Shown piece by piece: positions 1-8,759 of a DNA stretch of 64,000 bases (the first letter of the stretch is position 1; every line of letters begins with the position of its first letter). The notes under the pieces are model-generated. The model saw only the letters and a program-made list of their open reading frames with translations, had not been told where the DNA came from and did not search any database. The stretch spans positions 1,509,227 through 1,573,226 of the forward strand of contig NZ_CP101161.1 in assembly GCF_024298865.1 (NCBI RefSeq), in the 5' to 3' direction. The position numbers and the translations under genes are program-made. This DNA is from Halorarius halobius. GTDB lineage: Archaea; Halobacteriota; Halobacteria; Halobacteriales; Haloarculaceae.

Positions 1-353
1 CCCGACGAACTGATGCCGGTAGGCGAGTGCAGCGCCGGTCGCCATCGTCGTCGTAATGACCATCACCACGGCGGCGAGTTGTAGCGAGGAAGTTATCGAC
101 GCGATGAGCGGGCCGTCCGCCAGCATCACGCTGTACCACCGCGTCGTGAACCCCTCGATGGGGAAGGAGCTCCCGCTCGAGGAAAAGGAGAACAGGATGA
201 CCGATATCATCGGGAGATAGACGAACACGCCGACGACGAGCGCGTAGCCGGCGAGTATCTTCCGCATCTCCAGTTCGTTCGCAACGTAATCCAGTGCGCG
301 ACCGACCACGGTTCCGGACCCGGTACCCGTGGTGGTCTCTGACTCGACGGACA
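1..353 (-). CDS. ABC transporter permease, PotC type (3' part outside window)
   Basis: Inner-membrane permease subunit of a polyamine/opine-type ABC importer. The visible 117 residues hold a polar N-terminus, a first membrane segment (about 33-57) ending in FSFSSSG, then the EGFTTRWYSVML stretch typical of PotC-like permeases and the start of a second membrane segment. The EAA loop that contacts the ATPase lies beyond the window edge. The ATG at 351-353 follows a TATA box by about 27 bases, so the transcript is probably leaderless. PotB- and binding-protein-like genes lie at 2286-4607 on the other strand; the ATPase is not visible and may lie further left. Substrate is unproven. Confidence 0.85.
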
Positions 354-379
354 TCGTGTGACAACGTTACAAACAACGG

Positions 380-387
380 TATAAAAA
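380..387 (-). promoter_or_regulatory. TATA box of the PotC-type permease
   Basis: TTTTTATA on the minus strand, 27-34 bases before the ATG at 353. This gives the permease its own promoter, although the chaperonin-like gene ends only 54 bases upstream on the same strand. Confidence 0.6.
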
Positions 388-407
388 TCTACCCTGCCGG
401 TCGGGGG

Positions 408-2150
408 CTACTGGTCGTCGAGTGCGTCCATCTGTTTCTCGGCTGCCTCGGGGTTGATGACCTCGTCGGGGCCCGCCGGGTCGTTGGAGAACGTCGCGTC
501 GACGGTGTCGTCGATGCCCAGAAGCAGGTTCGCCACCTGCGTTGCGACGACGTAGCGGCGCCGGTGGCCGGCGTAGGTGTCGAGCACGCCCGCCGCCGTG
601 GCGTCACCGAGTTCGCCCGCCGGGTGCAGGAACCCGGTCGCCTCCTCGCCCGCGTCGTGGGCCGCCCGGAGGTCCGAGAGCACGCGAATGCGGTCGTGGC
701 CACCGTTGCGCACGAGCACGCCCGTCACGCGGTCGATGGCGTCGGCGTACGCGTCGACGGCGAACTGCTCGCGGCCGCCGACGCTCGTGGCCGCCGTCCG
801 GAGCGCCCGTGCCAGCCGGGTCTCGGTCGCGCCCGCTCCCGGGACGACGCCTGCGGGCGCGTCCCCGAGTCCCTTCGCGTCGCTGACTGCGGCCGCGGCC
901 TTCCGGACGGCCCGCGTCGCCTGGTCGGCGACGTTGTTCCAGACGCCGTGGAGTTCGACGGCGACCGACTCGGGTGCCGGGCAGTCGTCGAAGACGACGA
1001 TTTCGCGGGCTGGCCGCCCCCGTGCGGCCGGTTCGACCGTCCGCGTCTCGACGACCCCCGCCCGTCCGAGCGTCGCGGACTCGAACTGGTCGGTGACGAG
1101 CGTCGGCTCCGCGCCGGTCGCCCGCGCTATCTGCCGGAGGTCGAGCTTCGAGACGGCCTGGACGCCTGCGATGCCGGCGTCGGCCAGCATGCGGTAGTAG
1201 TCCGACTCGATACCCTGGCGGGCGACCACCACGTCCACGCCCGCGGCCGTCAGCCGCTCGACGAGGTCATCGCGGCGGGCCTGCCGGGCGTCGGCGAACC
1301 GCCGCTTGCTCTCGCCGTCCTCGTGGACTATCTGGTAGCCTTCGGGCACGTCGTGTTTGCGGAGGCCGCCGTCGTCCTGCCCGTCGAGTAGCAACACGTC
1401 GGCGTCCTCGATGCGGCTGGGCATCTCGTCGCTCACGAGGTCGTTCCGGTCGAGCACCGCGCCCCGGACCAGCCGCGAGTCGTCGATGGTGCCCTCGGCG
1501 AACTGGCGGACGACGAACGACTCCTCGGTCGGGGCGCCGACCGTCTCGACGGCGTCGACCGCCACCCGCGCCCACCCGCGGGTCCGCTGGCCGATGTCGT
1601 TGCCGGTCATCGCGGTGACGGCGACATCCTCGGCGGTCTCGCGGGGGTAGCCGACGGCCTCCAGCGGCCGCCGGGCGTCGCCGAGTTCCGACAGCGCCAG
1701 CCGGCGGGCGGTGTCGTAGCCAGCGGTGACCGTCCGCGGGTGGAGTCCCCGGTCGAGCAGTTCTTTCGCTTCCGTCAGCAGCGCCGTCGTGAGAAGCACC
1801 GTCCCGCAGACGCCGTCGTGGATGTCCTGTCCCTCGACATCGGTGTCGCCCGGCCGCTCGGGGCCGACCACGCGCTGGATGATCGGGCCCATCGGATGCT
1901 CGATGTCGACTCCCTCGAGGATGGTCGCGCCGTCGCTGGTGACGACGAACTCGACCTCCTCGGGCATGCGGTCCGGCGTCTCGTGGGCCTCGTGCTTCTC
2001 CGCGACCAGTTTGTCGTGCGAGCGGGGGCCGAACGCCGTCTCGAGCACCGTCGCCAGCGCCTCCACCGCGACGATGTTGGCGTGTGGGAACTCGATGTCG
2101 GCGGGGTCCATCTCCCCGTCGGCGGTCCCGGAGAGGGCAGGGTCTGCCAT
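408..2150 (-). CDS. Divergent thermosome-like group II chaperonin (TCP-1/Cpn60 family)
   Basis: A 580-residue protein that aligns with archaeal thermosome subunits over its full length: SDGATIL near residue 75, a LLDRGLHP stretch, VVPGAGATE in place of VVPGGGA, a RNGGHD variant of ENAGLD, and a C-terminal GIDDTV. The nucleotide-binding motif GDGTTT is changed to HDGVCGT, so the threonines that contact ATP phosphates are lost, and VPGGG reads VPGAG. This looks like a specialised paralogue, perhaps weak in ATP hydrolysis or a regulatory partner of true thermosome subunits (inference). The ATG at 2150 is preferred over an upstream in-frame codon because homology starts after it and a dyad lies just upstream. 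Confidence 0.85.
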   Translation of the reverse strand: MADPALSGTADGEMDPADIEFPHANIVAVEALATVLETAFGPRSHDKLVAEKHEAHETPDRMPEEVEFVVTSDGATILEGVDIEHPMGPIIQRVVGPERPGDTDVEGQDIHDGVCGTVLLTTALLTEAKELLDRGLHPRTVTAGYDTARRLALSELGDARRPLEAVGYPRETAEDVAVTAMTGNDIGQRTRGWARVAVDAVETVGAPTEESFVVRQFAEGTIDDSRLVRGAVLDRNDLVSDEMPSRIEDADVLLLDGQDDGGLRKHDVPEGYQIVHEDGESKRRFADARQARRDDLVERLTAAGVDVVVARQGIESDYYRMLADAGIAGVQAVSKLDLRQIARATGAEPTLVTDQFESATLGRAGVVETRTVEPAARGRPAREIVVFDDCPAPESVAVELHGVWNNVADQATRAVRKAAAAVSDAKGLGDAPAGVVPGAGATETRLARALRTAATSVGGREQFAVDAYADAIDRVTGVLVRNGGHDRIRVLSDLRAAHDAGEEATGFLHPAGELGDATAAGVLDTYAGHRRRYVVATQVANLLLGIDDTVDATFSNDPAGPDEVINPEAAEKQMDALDDQ

Positions 2151-2154
2151 TACC

Positions 2155-2174
2155 CCACCACAGACAACTGGTGG
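2155..2174 (-). promoter_or_regulatory. Inverted repeat before the chaperonin-like gene
   Basis: CCACCA and TGGTGG, perfect 6-base arms with 8 bases between them, lie 5-24 bases upstream of the start codon. The position suits a repressor operator or a 5' leader hairpin. No regulator is identified. Confidence 0.35.
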
Positions 2175-2252
2175 TGATAGACCTTTCTCTCCCCCCACCT
2201 GCCTGCTCCTTCATGATAAACCGTCCGTGGAACCGGCCGCCGTCGTAGAAAA

Positions 2253-2260
2253 GTTTATAG
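2253..2260 (+). promoter_or_regulatory. TATA box of the solute-binding protein gene
   Basis: GTTTATAG, 26-33 bases before the ATG at 2286, fitting a leaderless mRNA for the binding-protein/PotB operon. Confidence 0.55.
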
Positions 2261-2285
2261 TCGCTGCTCGAAACATCACCGACGT

Positions 2286-3716
2286 ATGCCAAGCGATACC
2301 AATAGGCGAAACTTTATGAAAGCGACCGGCGCGCTCGGCGCTGCCGCCGCGCTGGCTGGCTGTACAGGCGGCGACGGCAACGGAAACGGCGGTGGCGGCG
2401 GCGGTGGCGGCGGTGGCGGTGGTGGCGGCGGTGGCGACGACAGCACGGACACCCAGAGCGGCCCCGACAGCGGGAGTCGCCCGGTGAAGATGCTGACCAT
2501 CTCGGCGTTCGCGTACGACCCCCAGAAGAACAAGTACGAGGAGGCGTACGGGAACACGCTGGAGCGGAACATGGTCTCGCAGGCGGCCACCCAGCAGAAG
2601 ATCAACACGGGCGGCAACGAGACGTTCGACATCTTCGCGCACGGCCCGTCCATCGCGGGCGACGTGACGTTCCAGGACCCGCCGTTGACCCAGCGGGTGC
2701 CCACCGACGCCATCGAGAAGTGGAGCACCGACAACATCACCGACCTGTTCACGAACCCGACGGAGCGCATCCCCGAGATCGGCAACCAGGCCGGCGAGAT
2801 CGAGCGACTCGTCTGGAACGGCTCCGACGACCGGTCGTCGCTGAACCACCCGCCGTTCCAGTTCAACCTCGACGCGATGGCGAGCAACCCGAAGTTCGTC
2901 GACGAGGACATCAGCAAGTGGGGCGCGATGTTCGACAAGCAGTACGAGGGCCGGTCGGTCATCCAGACGACGACGCCCCACTCCATCCTGGAGACGATGT
3001 CGTATCTGATGGACACCGGCGTGATGGACGAGGACCTCAGCAACCTGAACCAGCCGTCGAAAGACCAGCTCGACACGACCATCGACTTCCTCATCAAGCA
3101 GAAACAGGAGGGGCAGTTCCGGTCGCTGTGGACGCAGTACGGCGAGTCGGTGAACCTGTTCACCAACGAGGAGGCGTACGTCGGTGACCTCTGGCAGCCG
3201 GCCGTGTTCACCGCCCGCCGCTCGGGGACGCCAGTGAAGTACCACACCATGAGCGACGGGATGCAGGGCTACCGGTTCTGGTGGGGCGGCGTCAACCCCA
3301 CCAACCCCGGGGCGTCGAACCGGAACAACGTCGCGGAGGCCCACCAGTGGTACAACATGCATCTGGGCGCGTGGTACCCCGGCTTCATCCAGGGTGCCGC
3401 CGGCTTCTACACCCCGCAGTTCCCAAACGAGGAGCTCGTCCGTGACGGCTCCGACGAGACCGGACAGGGGATGGGCCCCGAGTTCTACGACTGGACCGTC
3501 AACGGCACGCCGACGTACGAGGCCGTCGACAACCCGAACCTGTTCGACCCCAGCTCCTACGAGTGGTCGATGGAGGAGGGCGAACCCAGCTCCGACGGGA
3601 AGGTCCGCGACGGCGGCGCCCTCGACGAGAAGGTCTCCAGCATCCGGATGGTCCAGATCTACCCGGACAACGGCGACTACATGCTGAACCGCTGGACGGA
3701 GTTCACCGGTGCCTGA
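2286..3716 (+). CDS. Extracellular solute-binding lipoprotein, PotD type
   Basis: A 476-residue binding protein for the neighbouring permeases, anchored outside the cell. The N-terminus has a twin-arginine signal (RRNFMK), a short hydrophobic segment and a lipobox LAGC whose cysteine would be lipidated. A flexible linker follows with a run of about 17 glycines, partly coded by GGC/GGT repeats. The C-terminal YMLNRWTEFTGA resembles polyamine/opine-type binding proteins. The PotB-type permease starts 12 bases after the stop, so both share an operon. Polyamine specificity is only inferred from family; putrescine-, spermidine- or iron-binding relatives share this fold. Confidence 0.85.
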   Translation: MPSDTNRRNFMKATGALGAAAALAGCTGGDGNGNGGGGGGGGGGGGGGGGDDSTDTQSGPDSGSRPVKMLTISAFAYDPQKNKYEEAYGNTLERNMVSQAATQQKINTGGNETFDIFAHGPSIAGDVTFQDPPLTQRVPTDAIEKWSTDNITDLFTNPTERIPEIGNQAGEIERLVWNGSDDRSSLNHPPFQFNLDAMASNPKFVDEDISKWGAMFDKQYEGRSVIQTTTPHSILETMSYLMDTGVMDEDLSNLNQPSKDQLDTTIDFLIKQKQEGQFRSLWTQYGESVNLFTNEEAYVGDLWQPAVFTARRSGTPVKYHTMSDGMQGYRFWWGGVNPTNPGASNRNNVAEAHQWYNMHLGAWYPGFIQGAAGFYTPQFPNEELVRDGSDETGQGMGPEFYDWTVNGTPTYEAVDNPNLFDPSSYEWSMEEGEPSSDGKVRDGGALDEKVSSIRMVQIYPDNGDYMLNRWTEFTGA

Positions 3717-3728
3717 CCCATCGACACG

Positions 3729-4607
3729 ATGAGCGAAGACAGCCGCGTCGGCGGGCTGCTCCGGAACTACGAGGTTCCGCTGTTAGTCGGACCTGCGGCG
3801 CTGTGGTTCCTCCTGTTTCTCATCGTCCCGCTGGGCATCATCTTCGTCTACAGCTTCCTCACCTACTCCAGCTTCTCCGTCGTCTGGGAGTTCACACTCT
3901 CCGCGTGGACGGAGACGCTCACCAGCCCCGTGTTCGCGGACGTCGCCGTCCGGACGGTGCTGTTCGCCACGGCGACCACGCTGTTGACGCTTCTGTTCGG
4001 CTACCCGGTCGCGTACTATCTCCGATTCTACGTGAGCCAGAACAAGGGCCTGCTGTTGCTTCTGTTCCTGGTCATCCCGTTCTGGACCTCGGCGGTCATC
4101 CGCACGACCGGCTGGTTCCCTATCCTGACCCAGACCGGCGCCATCAACTACTTCCTCAGTGGCCTCGGACTCATCGACGAGCCGCTCCGGTGGCTGATGT
4201 TCTCGCCGGTGTCACAGCTACTCGCGTACCTGCAGAACTACATCGTGTTCATGTTCGCCCCCATCTACGTCGTGATGTACGACGTCGACGAGGAACTGCT
4301 TGGTGCCTCCGCGACCCTGCGGGCCTCCAGGTGGGAGACGTTCCGTCACGTCGTCGTCCCGCTCAGCATGCCGGGCGTCGTCATCGGGGCCATCTTCGTG
4401 TTCGTCCTCTCGTTTGGTAACTTCGTCATCCCGCAGCTGCTCAGCGGCGGGAGCGCGACGCTCCCGATGTTTATCTTCCAGAACATCACCACGGGCCTGA
4501 ACTACCCGGCGGCGGCGGTGCTGTCGATCATCATGCTCGCGTTCGAACTGTTCGTCGTCTATCTCCTCACGCGCGTCGTCGACATCTCCGCTATCGCCGA
4601 GCGGTAG
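3729..4607 (+). CDS. ABC transporter permease, PotB type
   Basis: A 292-residue permease with about six membrane segments, starting at PLLVGPAALWFLLFLIVPLG. The cytoplasmic EAA loop that docks the ATPase is visible as LLGASATLRASRWETFRHVVVP near residues 190-210. It belongs to the PotB half of polyamine-type importers and should pair with the PotC-type subunit at the left window edge. It is co-transcribed with the binding-protein gene just upstream. No nucleotide-binding subunit is present nearby. Confidence 0.88.
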   Translation: MSEDSRVGGLLRNYEVPLLVGPAALWFLLFLIVPLGIIFVYSFLTYSSFSVVWEFTLSAWTETLTSPVFADVAVRTVLFATATTLLTLLFGYPVAYYLRFYVSQNKGLLLLLFLVIPFWTSAVIRTTGWFPILTQTGAINYFLSGLGLIDEPLRWLMFSPVSQLLAYLQNYIVFMFAPIYVVMYDVDEELLGASATLRASRWETFRHVVVPLSMPGVVIGAIFVFVLSFGNFVIPQLLSGGSATLPMFIFQNITTGLNYPAAAVLSIIMLAFELFVVYLLTRVVDISAIAER

Positions 4608-4694
4608 TCGACGACACCGCTCTCCCGGTTCTCCGCTCGCGTCCCGACTGATTAGCCCGCCGTTTGTTCCCCAAGTGTGGTCGGCTTATAGCTA

Positions 4695-4709
4695 TTCGCA
4701 ATAGTAGAA
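4695..4709 (+). promoter_or_regulatory. IclR-like operator candidate before the first IclR gene
   Basis: TTCGCAATAGTAGAA has TTC/GAA ends and an ATAG core. It matches 10 of 15 positions of the site at 5648-5662 and abuts the TATA box at 4711. The position fits autoregulation by the IclR protein. Confidence 0.4.
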
Positions 4710-4710
4710 C

Positions 4711-4717
4711 TATATAT
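4711..4717 (+). promoter_or_regulatory. TATA box of the first IclR gene
   Basis: TATATAT lies 23-29 bases before the ATG at 4740. It overlaps an in-frame upstream ATG at 4716, which would fall upstream of the transcript start. The promoter therefore decides the start codon. Confidence 0.6.
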
Positions 4718-4739
4718 GCCCTCCCTTGCATGGTATACC

Positions 4740-5516
4740 ATGGTCGCACAAACGGACCCAGATATCGATGCGGGGTTGAAAACCGTGGATAGAGCGTTCC
4801 GCATCGTGGAATACATCAAAGAACAGAACGGGGCGACCCTGGGGGAGATCGCGGCCGAGTTCGGGTTGGCGAAAAGCACCATCCACCGCCACATCCAGAC
4901 GCTCGTCTCACACGGCTACGTCGTCTCGGAGAACGGCGAGTACCAGATCGGCCTGCGGTTTCTCGACCCCGCCATCCACGCCCGGCGGCGCCCGCCGGCG
5001 TACAAGATCATCGAGTCGAAGGTCGACAAACTCGCCGCGGAGACGGGCGAACGGGCGCAGTTCATCACCGAGGAGAACGGCTACGGCATCCACGTGTTCA
5101 GCGCTATCGGGGAGAACGGTATCCGGTCGGAGTCGCGGGTCGGCAAGATCGTCCATCTGCATTCGACCTCGGCGGGGAAGTGTATCCTCGCGCATCTCGA
5201 CGACGACCGCGTCGACGAAATCCTGGCCCAAAATGGGCTCCCGAGGCTGACCGAGCGAACGATAACATCCCGCGCGGAACTGGACGAGGAACTCGCAACG
5301 GTCCGCCAGCGGGGGTACGGGTTCAACCGAGCCGAACGGCGCAACGGGATGCAGGCGGTCGGGACGCCGATATTGAATCCGAACGACGAGATACTCGGAG
5401 CCATCAGCGTGACCGGACCGTTGCGGAGAATGGAAAACGAACACGGCGACTGTCTCCCCGATACGCTGCTCGACGTCGCAGAAGAGATACGACTCAGACT
5501 GGAGTACCAGGGGTAG
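4740..5516 (+). CDS. IclR family transcriptional regulator
   Basis: A 258-residue regulator. An N-terminal winged helix-turn-helix covers about residues 10-70 (TLGEIAAEFGLAKSTIHRH). The C-terminal IclR effector domain includes the HLHSTSAGKCILAHL and YGFNRAERRNGMQAVGTPI stretches that line the small-molecule pocket. IclR proteins are dimeric sensors of metabolites, mostly controlling transport and catabolism of organic acids and aromatics. The gene follows the PotB-type permease by 132 bases but has its own promoter. It may control that importer or the catabolic genes further right. Candidate operators lie on both sides. Confidence 0.92.
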   Translation: MVAQTDPDIDAGLKTVDRAFRIVEYIKEQNGATLGEIAAEFGLAKSTIHRHIQTLVSHGYVVSENGEYQIGLRFLDPAIHARRRPPAYKIIESKVDKLAAETGERAQFITEENGYGIHVFSAIGENGIRSESRVGKIVHLHSTSAGKCILAHLDDDRVDEILAQNGLPRLTERTITSRAELDEELATVRQRGYGFNRAERRNGMQAVGTPILNPNDEILGAISVTGPLRRMENEHGDCLPDTLLDVAEEIRLRLEYQG

Positions 5517-5614
5517 ACTCCCGTATTCGTCGTCTCCTCGTCGTTGGTTCGGTAACTAACTGCGCTTGTACGTGGAACTATCCGTCGTTCGGCGACGGGT
5601 GGCAGTTCATCTCG

Positions 5615-5662
5615 TTCCACATATCGGAATGCTTGTGGTATCGGGCCTTCCGTATAGCGGAA
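5615..5662. promoter_or_regulatory. Pair of IclR-like dyads
   Basis: TTCCACATATCGGAA (5615-5629) and TTCCGTATAGCGGAA (5648-5662) are TTCC-N7-GGAA palindromes spaced 33 bases apart, about three helical turns. This geometry suits cooperative dimer binding. The nearest gene is the IclR regulator ending at 5516. Confidence 0.45.
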
Positions 5663-5792
5663 CGGACAGGATTCCGCTTCGACGGTGGCACCGCGCGAGT
5701 GGACATTTACCCTGGGAGTGTGCGGTCGTCTTCTCGTGACCGCTACCCGAAGGTCGGCCAAGGGTCTAGCCCCCTCGTGGCTATGGTAATCG

Positions 5793-5812
5793 TAACAGCA
5801 GTAATTTTGTTA
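5793..5812. promoter_or_regulatory. TAACA-N10-TGTTA dyad, copy 1
   Basis: Five-base perfect arms with a 10-base spacer. The same core and spacing occur at 17309-17330 and 41838-41863, upstream of acyl-CoA dehydrogenase genes. Confidence 0.35.
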
Positions 5813-6470
5813 TGGGCTGGCACGTGGCTTTTTCGGCGGTGAAACGAATTGATCCGCGGCTGTTACCGGGAGAGTCCCCGTCTCTCGGCCAGCAAGTTGA
5901 CAGATATAGTTGTAATATTTAGGTTGCCGTGATTCCTTTTGTCAAAATAGCGTGGCTACTTACTGCGATTATTCGGTGATTTAAAATGTCACAAATTGTA
6001 ATATAAATTAGTATTTGTAAACATCCATGTTCTATACGGGATATATTGCTGGGTATTCTGCTCAAATATGATGAATTTGATTGGATATTTCCAAAATAAT
6101 ATTCGGGTATCTTCGGTATAGGAACCCCGACAGCTCTGCCGAACAGTCTTTAGTAAAAGAGATCTCTAGGGACTTAGATGCCAAAATACGGCATAGTCGG
6201 ATTCCGAAACCGGCGTGTGTTTGTCTGAATGACGAGCCCGAAAGAGTACAAGCTTATAATTGGCCATGTAGTTTAATTATTTACATCAATCCGACGGGTG
6301 TGGACTCGTTCATTGAGGCGATATCCGAACCGAGAACAGGGCCACCGAACACCTGTAGCATCGGCTCCAGTAGGCTTCCGGAGAACGGCCCATCAGGTCG
6401 CTATCGTTCGGTGGCTGCTGACGGGTGTCCGCATTCCAACTCCGACGCCCGAGTCGTCGACGTCCGGCGG

Positions 6471-8759
6471 TCACCCGGCCGGTTTCTGCAACAGCAGTTC
6501 GATGGTCGCGCCCCCGTCGTCGTTCTCCCAGTAGGTGATGGTCCCTCCACAGTAGGCGACAATTCGGTTGACGAGGGAGAGTCCCATCCCTTTCCCGTGA
6601 TACAACGGCCCCTGTTCCCCGTCGCCGTGCAGTATTGACAGTTCGGTATCAGGGATGCCGGGCCCCGCATCCCTGATGCGGACCCGGACCCCGGCGTTCG
6701 TCACCGTGGCCGAGACACTCACCGTCGGTTGAGGGTCGGTCGTGTGGATGATGCCATTCTCCACCAGTTCCGTTATCGCGCGGTCGAACCGGGGGACGAC
6801 GATCGCGTGAGCTTCGTCCGGGGCGTCGACCGTAACGTCGGCGGCCGGGTAGGTGGCGCGCAGGTCCTCGATCGTGTTCCGAATCGTCGTCGAGATATCG
6901 GTCGGCATCGAGTCGGGATTGTCGATGAACAGTTCCACTATCTCCCGCTGTTTCTCGGTGATGGAAAGTAGCTGGTTCCCTCTCGAAAGGATGGATTCTG
7001 CCTTCTCCGCAGTGTCGTCGCTCGTGGACTCCGCGATGCTCTCTGCGTTCCCCAGAATGACGTTCATCGCGTTGTACATGTTGTGTCGCAACACCCGGTC
7101 GAGGGTGTTTAGCTGGTCGTCGCGGCGCTTGCGCTCGGTGATGTCGGTGTAGTGCTCGATGCGACCGCCCTCGTAGAGCCCGGATTCTATCGGCTGGCTC
7201 CACTGCCGGAGCCAGCGCTCTTCGCGGTCGTCGTCCCCGACGACGTGAGCCTCGAACTCCTCGGTCCGGGCGTTGTTCTCGTAGCTCCGATACAGGGTCT
7301 GCTGGACTTGGTGGGGGTTCTCGAACACGTCTTTGATGTGTGTCTCGACGAGGTCCCGCTTGTCCGCTCCGACCACTGCCTCCCGGTCGATACCGAAGTA
7401 CTCCTCGATCGCCGAGTTGATCCACACGACATCGAAGTTCTCGTCAAGGATGAACGTCCCCACCTCGGAGGTGTCCAGCACGTCCTCGGTGAGGGATTCG
7501 TATCGAGCTTCGCTCTCTGCGAGTTCGCGTTGCTGCTGCTTTCGGTCCGTGATGTCGCGATCCGAGATGACCAGCGAGACGACCTCACCGTCGTCGTTGG
7601 TGACTGGGCGGAACACGCCGTTGACGATGAGCTCTTCATCCACCGCGGCCGAGAGGTCGAGTTCGAACTCGGCGTACTCGCCGTCGGCGGCTCGCTCCGC
7701 CAGCTCTCTGACCTCCGCTTGGAGTGATTCGTCGCCGGTGAACCACGGTGTCTCCCAGAAGGGGTCGCCGGTGATCTCGGACAGGCCGACTTCGTGGTAC
7801 TCCAACGCGGTCCGGTTGATATCGATGACGGACCCGTCCGGTTCGAGCAGTCCAACCAGGATGTTCGGGTCCTCGAAGACGGCCTCGAACCGCCGTTCGT
7901 TCAATCGCAGTTCCCGTGTGCGCTTGTGTTGCTCGGTGACGTCTTCCTGGAACCCCACGTAGTTCGTAATCGTCCCGTCGGCCGCGTGAATCGGGGCGAC
8001 AGTCACCCGGTTCCAGAACTGGGTCCCGTCCTTCCGGTAGTTCAGCAGTTCGACGGTCGCCGTTCGCCCCGCTCGCATAGCCGCTCGGAGTTCGGCGACC
8101 GACTCCTCTCGTGTCTCCGGTCCATGCAGTAGCCCGCAGTCGTGGCCGGTTATCTCCGCTTCGTCGTAGCCTGTCAACTCTTCGAATGCTTCGTTGACGT
8201 GCTGAATCGGGTTGTCGGTCCGCGTGTGGTCCGTGATGGTGATACCGACTGGCGACGCCGTAATCGCTTCGTCCTTGATTCTGAGTTCCGCGAGAGCCTC
8301 CTGCAGTTCGGCTTCGCGTTCGGCGAGCGTGAGTGACTGGGAACGCTGTCGGAGTAGCGCGTCGAGCCGTGCCCGTAGCTCCGCTCTGGCAACGGGAACC
8401 GAGACCAGGTCGTCGACCACCGTCCAGACGTTGGGTGCCGACCGCAACGCGGAGTCGTCGGCTACCGTCAGCAGGACCGGAACGAACACCTGCTCGTCAC
8501 GGCGCTTGCGGGCCCGGATGGCCTCTCTGTGGCGCCGGAACAGCGTTTCGTCGACGATACAGACGTCGAAGTCCGACTCGAGGCCGGCCGCCGTCGTTGA
8601 CGCCGTGACCTCGTGGGTCGCGCCCAGTGTCTCTTCGAGCAGTGTCCGGTTCCGCCCGTCCGACATGAACAACAGCACCTCGGCCGAATCGAGCGTCACG
8701 GACTCGGTTAGCGACGGCTCGCCGTGGGGGGCATCCCTGGTGGTGCTGTCGTTGCTCAT
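6471..8759 (-). CDS. LOV/PAS-domain sensor histidine kinase
   Basis: A 762-residue soluble kinase. Order: degenerate receiver-like domain (about 26-140), LOV-type PAS (about 165-275) with NYRKDGTQFWN and YVGFQEDVT, PAS (about 290-405), PAS (about 415-545), HisKA with phospho-acceptor H559 in RVLRHNMYN, and HATPase with N668, DAGPG (697-701) and GKGMGLSL. The LOV motif reads GHDCGLLHG instead of GRNCRFLQG but keeps the cysteine (C208) that would form the flavin adduct. The start codon directly abuts the stop of the KaiC-like gene, so the two are translated from one mRNA. Output partner is unknown; the neighbouring pseudo-receiver lacks an acceptor aspartate. Confidence 0.9.
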   Translation of the reverse strand: MSNDSTTRDAPHGEPSLTESVTLDSAEVLLFMSDGRNRTLLEETLGATHEVTASTTAAGLESDFDVCIVDETLFRRHREAIRARKRRDEQVFVPVLLTVADDSALRSAPNVWTVVDDLVSVPVARAELRARLDALLRQRSQSLTLAEREAELQEALAELRIKDEAITASPVGITITDHTRTDNPIQHVNEAFEELTGYDEAEITGHDCGLLHGPETREESVAELRAAMRAGRTATVELLNYRKDGTQFWNRVTVAPIHAADGTITNYVGFQEDVTEQHKRTRELRLNERRFEAVFEDPNILVGLLEPDGSVIDINRTALEYHEVGLSEITGDPFWETPWFTGDESLQAEVRELAERAADGEYAEFELDLSAAVDEELIVNGVFRPVTNDDGEVVSLVISDRDITDRKQQQRELAESEARYESLTEDVLDTSEVGTFILDENFDVVWINSAIEEYFGIDREAVVGADKRDLVETHIKDVFENPHQVQQTLYRSYENNARTEEFEAHVVGDDDREERWLRQWSQPIESGLYEGGRIEHYTDITERKRRDDQLNTLDRVLRHNMYNAMNVILGNAESIAESTSDDTAEKAESILSRGNQLLSITEKQREIVELFIDNPDSMPTDISTTIRNTIEDLRATYPAADVTVDAPDEAHAIVVPRFDRAITELVENGIIHTTDPQPTVSVSATVTNAGVRVRIRDAGPGIPDTELSILHGDGEQGPLYHGKGMGLSLVNRIVAYCGGTITYWENDDGGATIELLLQKPAG

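Larger units (their letters stand above)
5517..6470. other. Gene-poor, AT-rich intergenic region
   Basis: No convincing gene. The first part holds two IclR-like dyads and a TAACA-N10-TGTTA site. From about 5860 to 6290 base composition drops to AT-rich. An open frame at 6081-6638 runs into the antisense of the kinase gene and resembles nothing known. Confidence 0.5.

Noticed and set aside
294..1391. Long plus-strand frame opposite the chaperonin-like gene
   Set aside because: Arg/Val/Pro-rich antisense translation of a GC-rich gene, no homology; the minus-strand protein is clearly real.
2386..2434. Glycine-coding GGC/GGT run in the binding protein, considered as a simple-repeat artefact
   Set aside because: Glycine-rich linkers after the lipobox are usual in haloarchaeal lipoproteins, and the frame stays open.
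5781..5842. Tiny hydrophobic frame ending in WAGTWLFRR
   Set aside because: Only about 20 codons, no promoter at the right distance; overlaps a dyad. Chance is likely.
6081..6638. 185-codon frame starting in AT-rich sequence
   Set aside because: Second half is antisense to the kinase gene and the first half resembles nothing; no promoter signal at the start.
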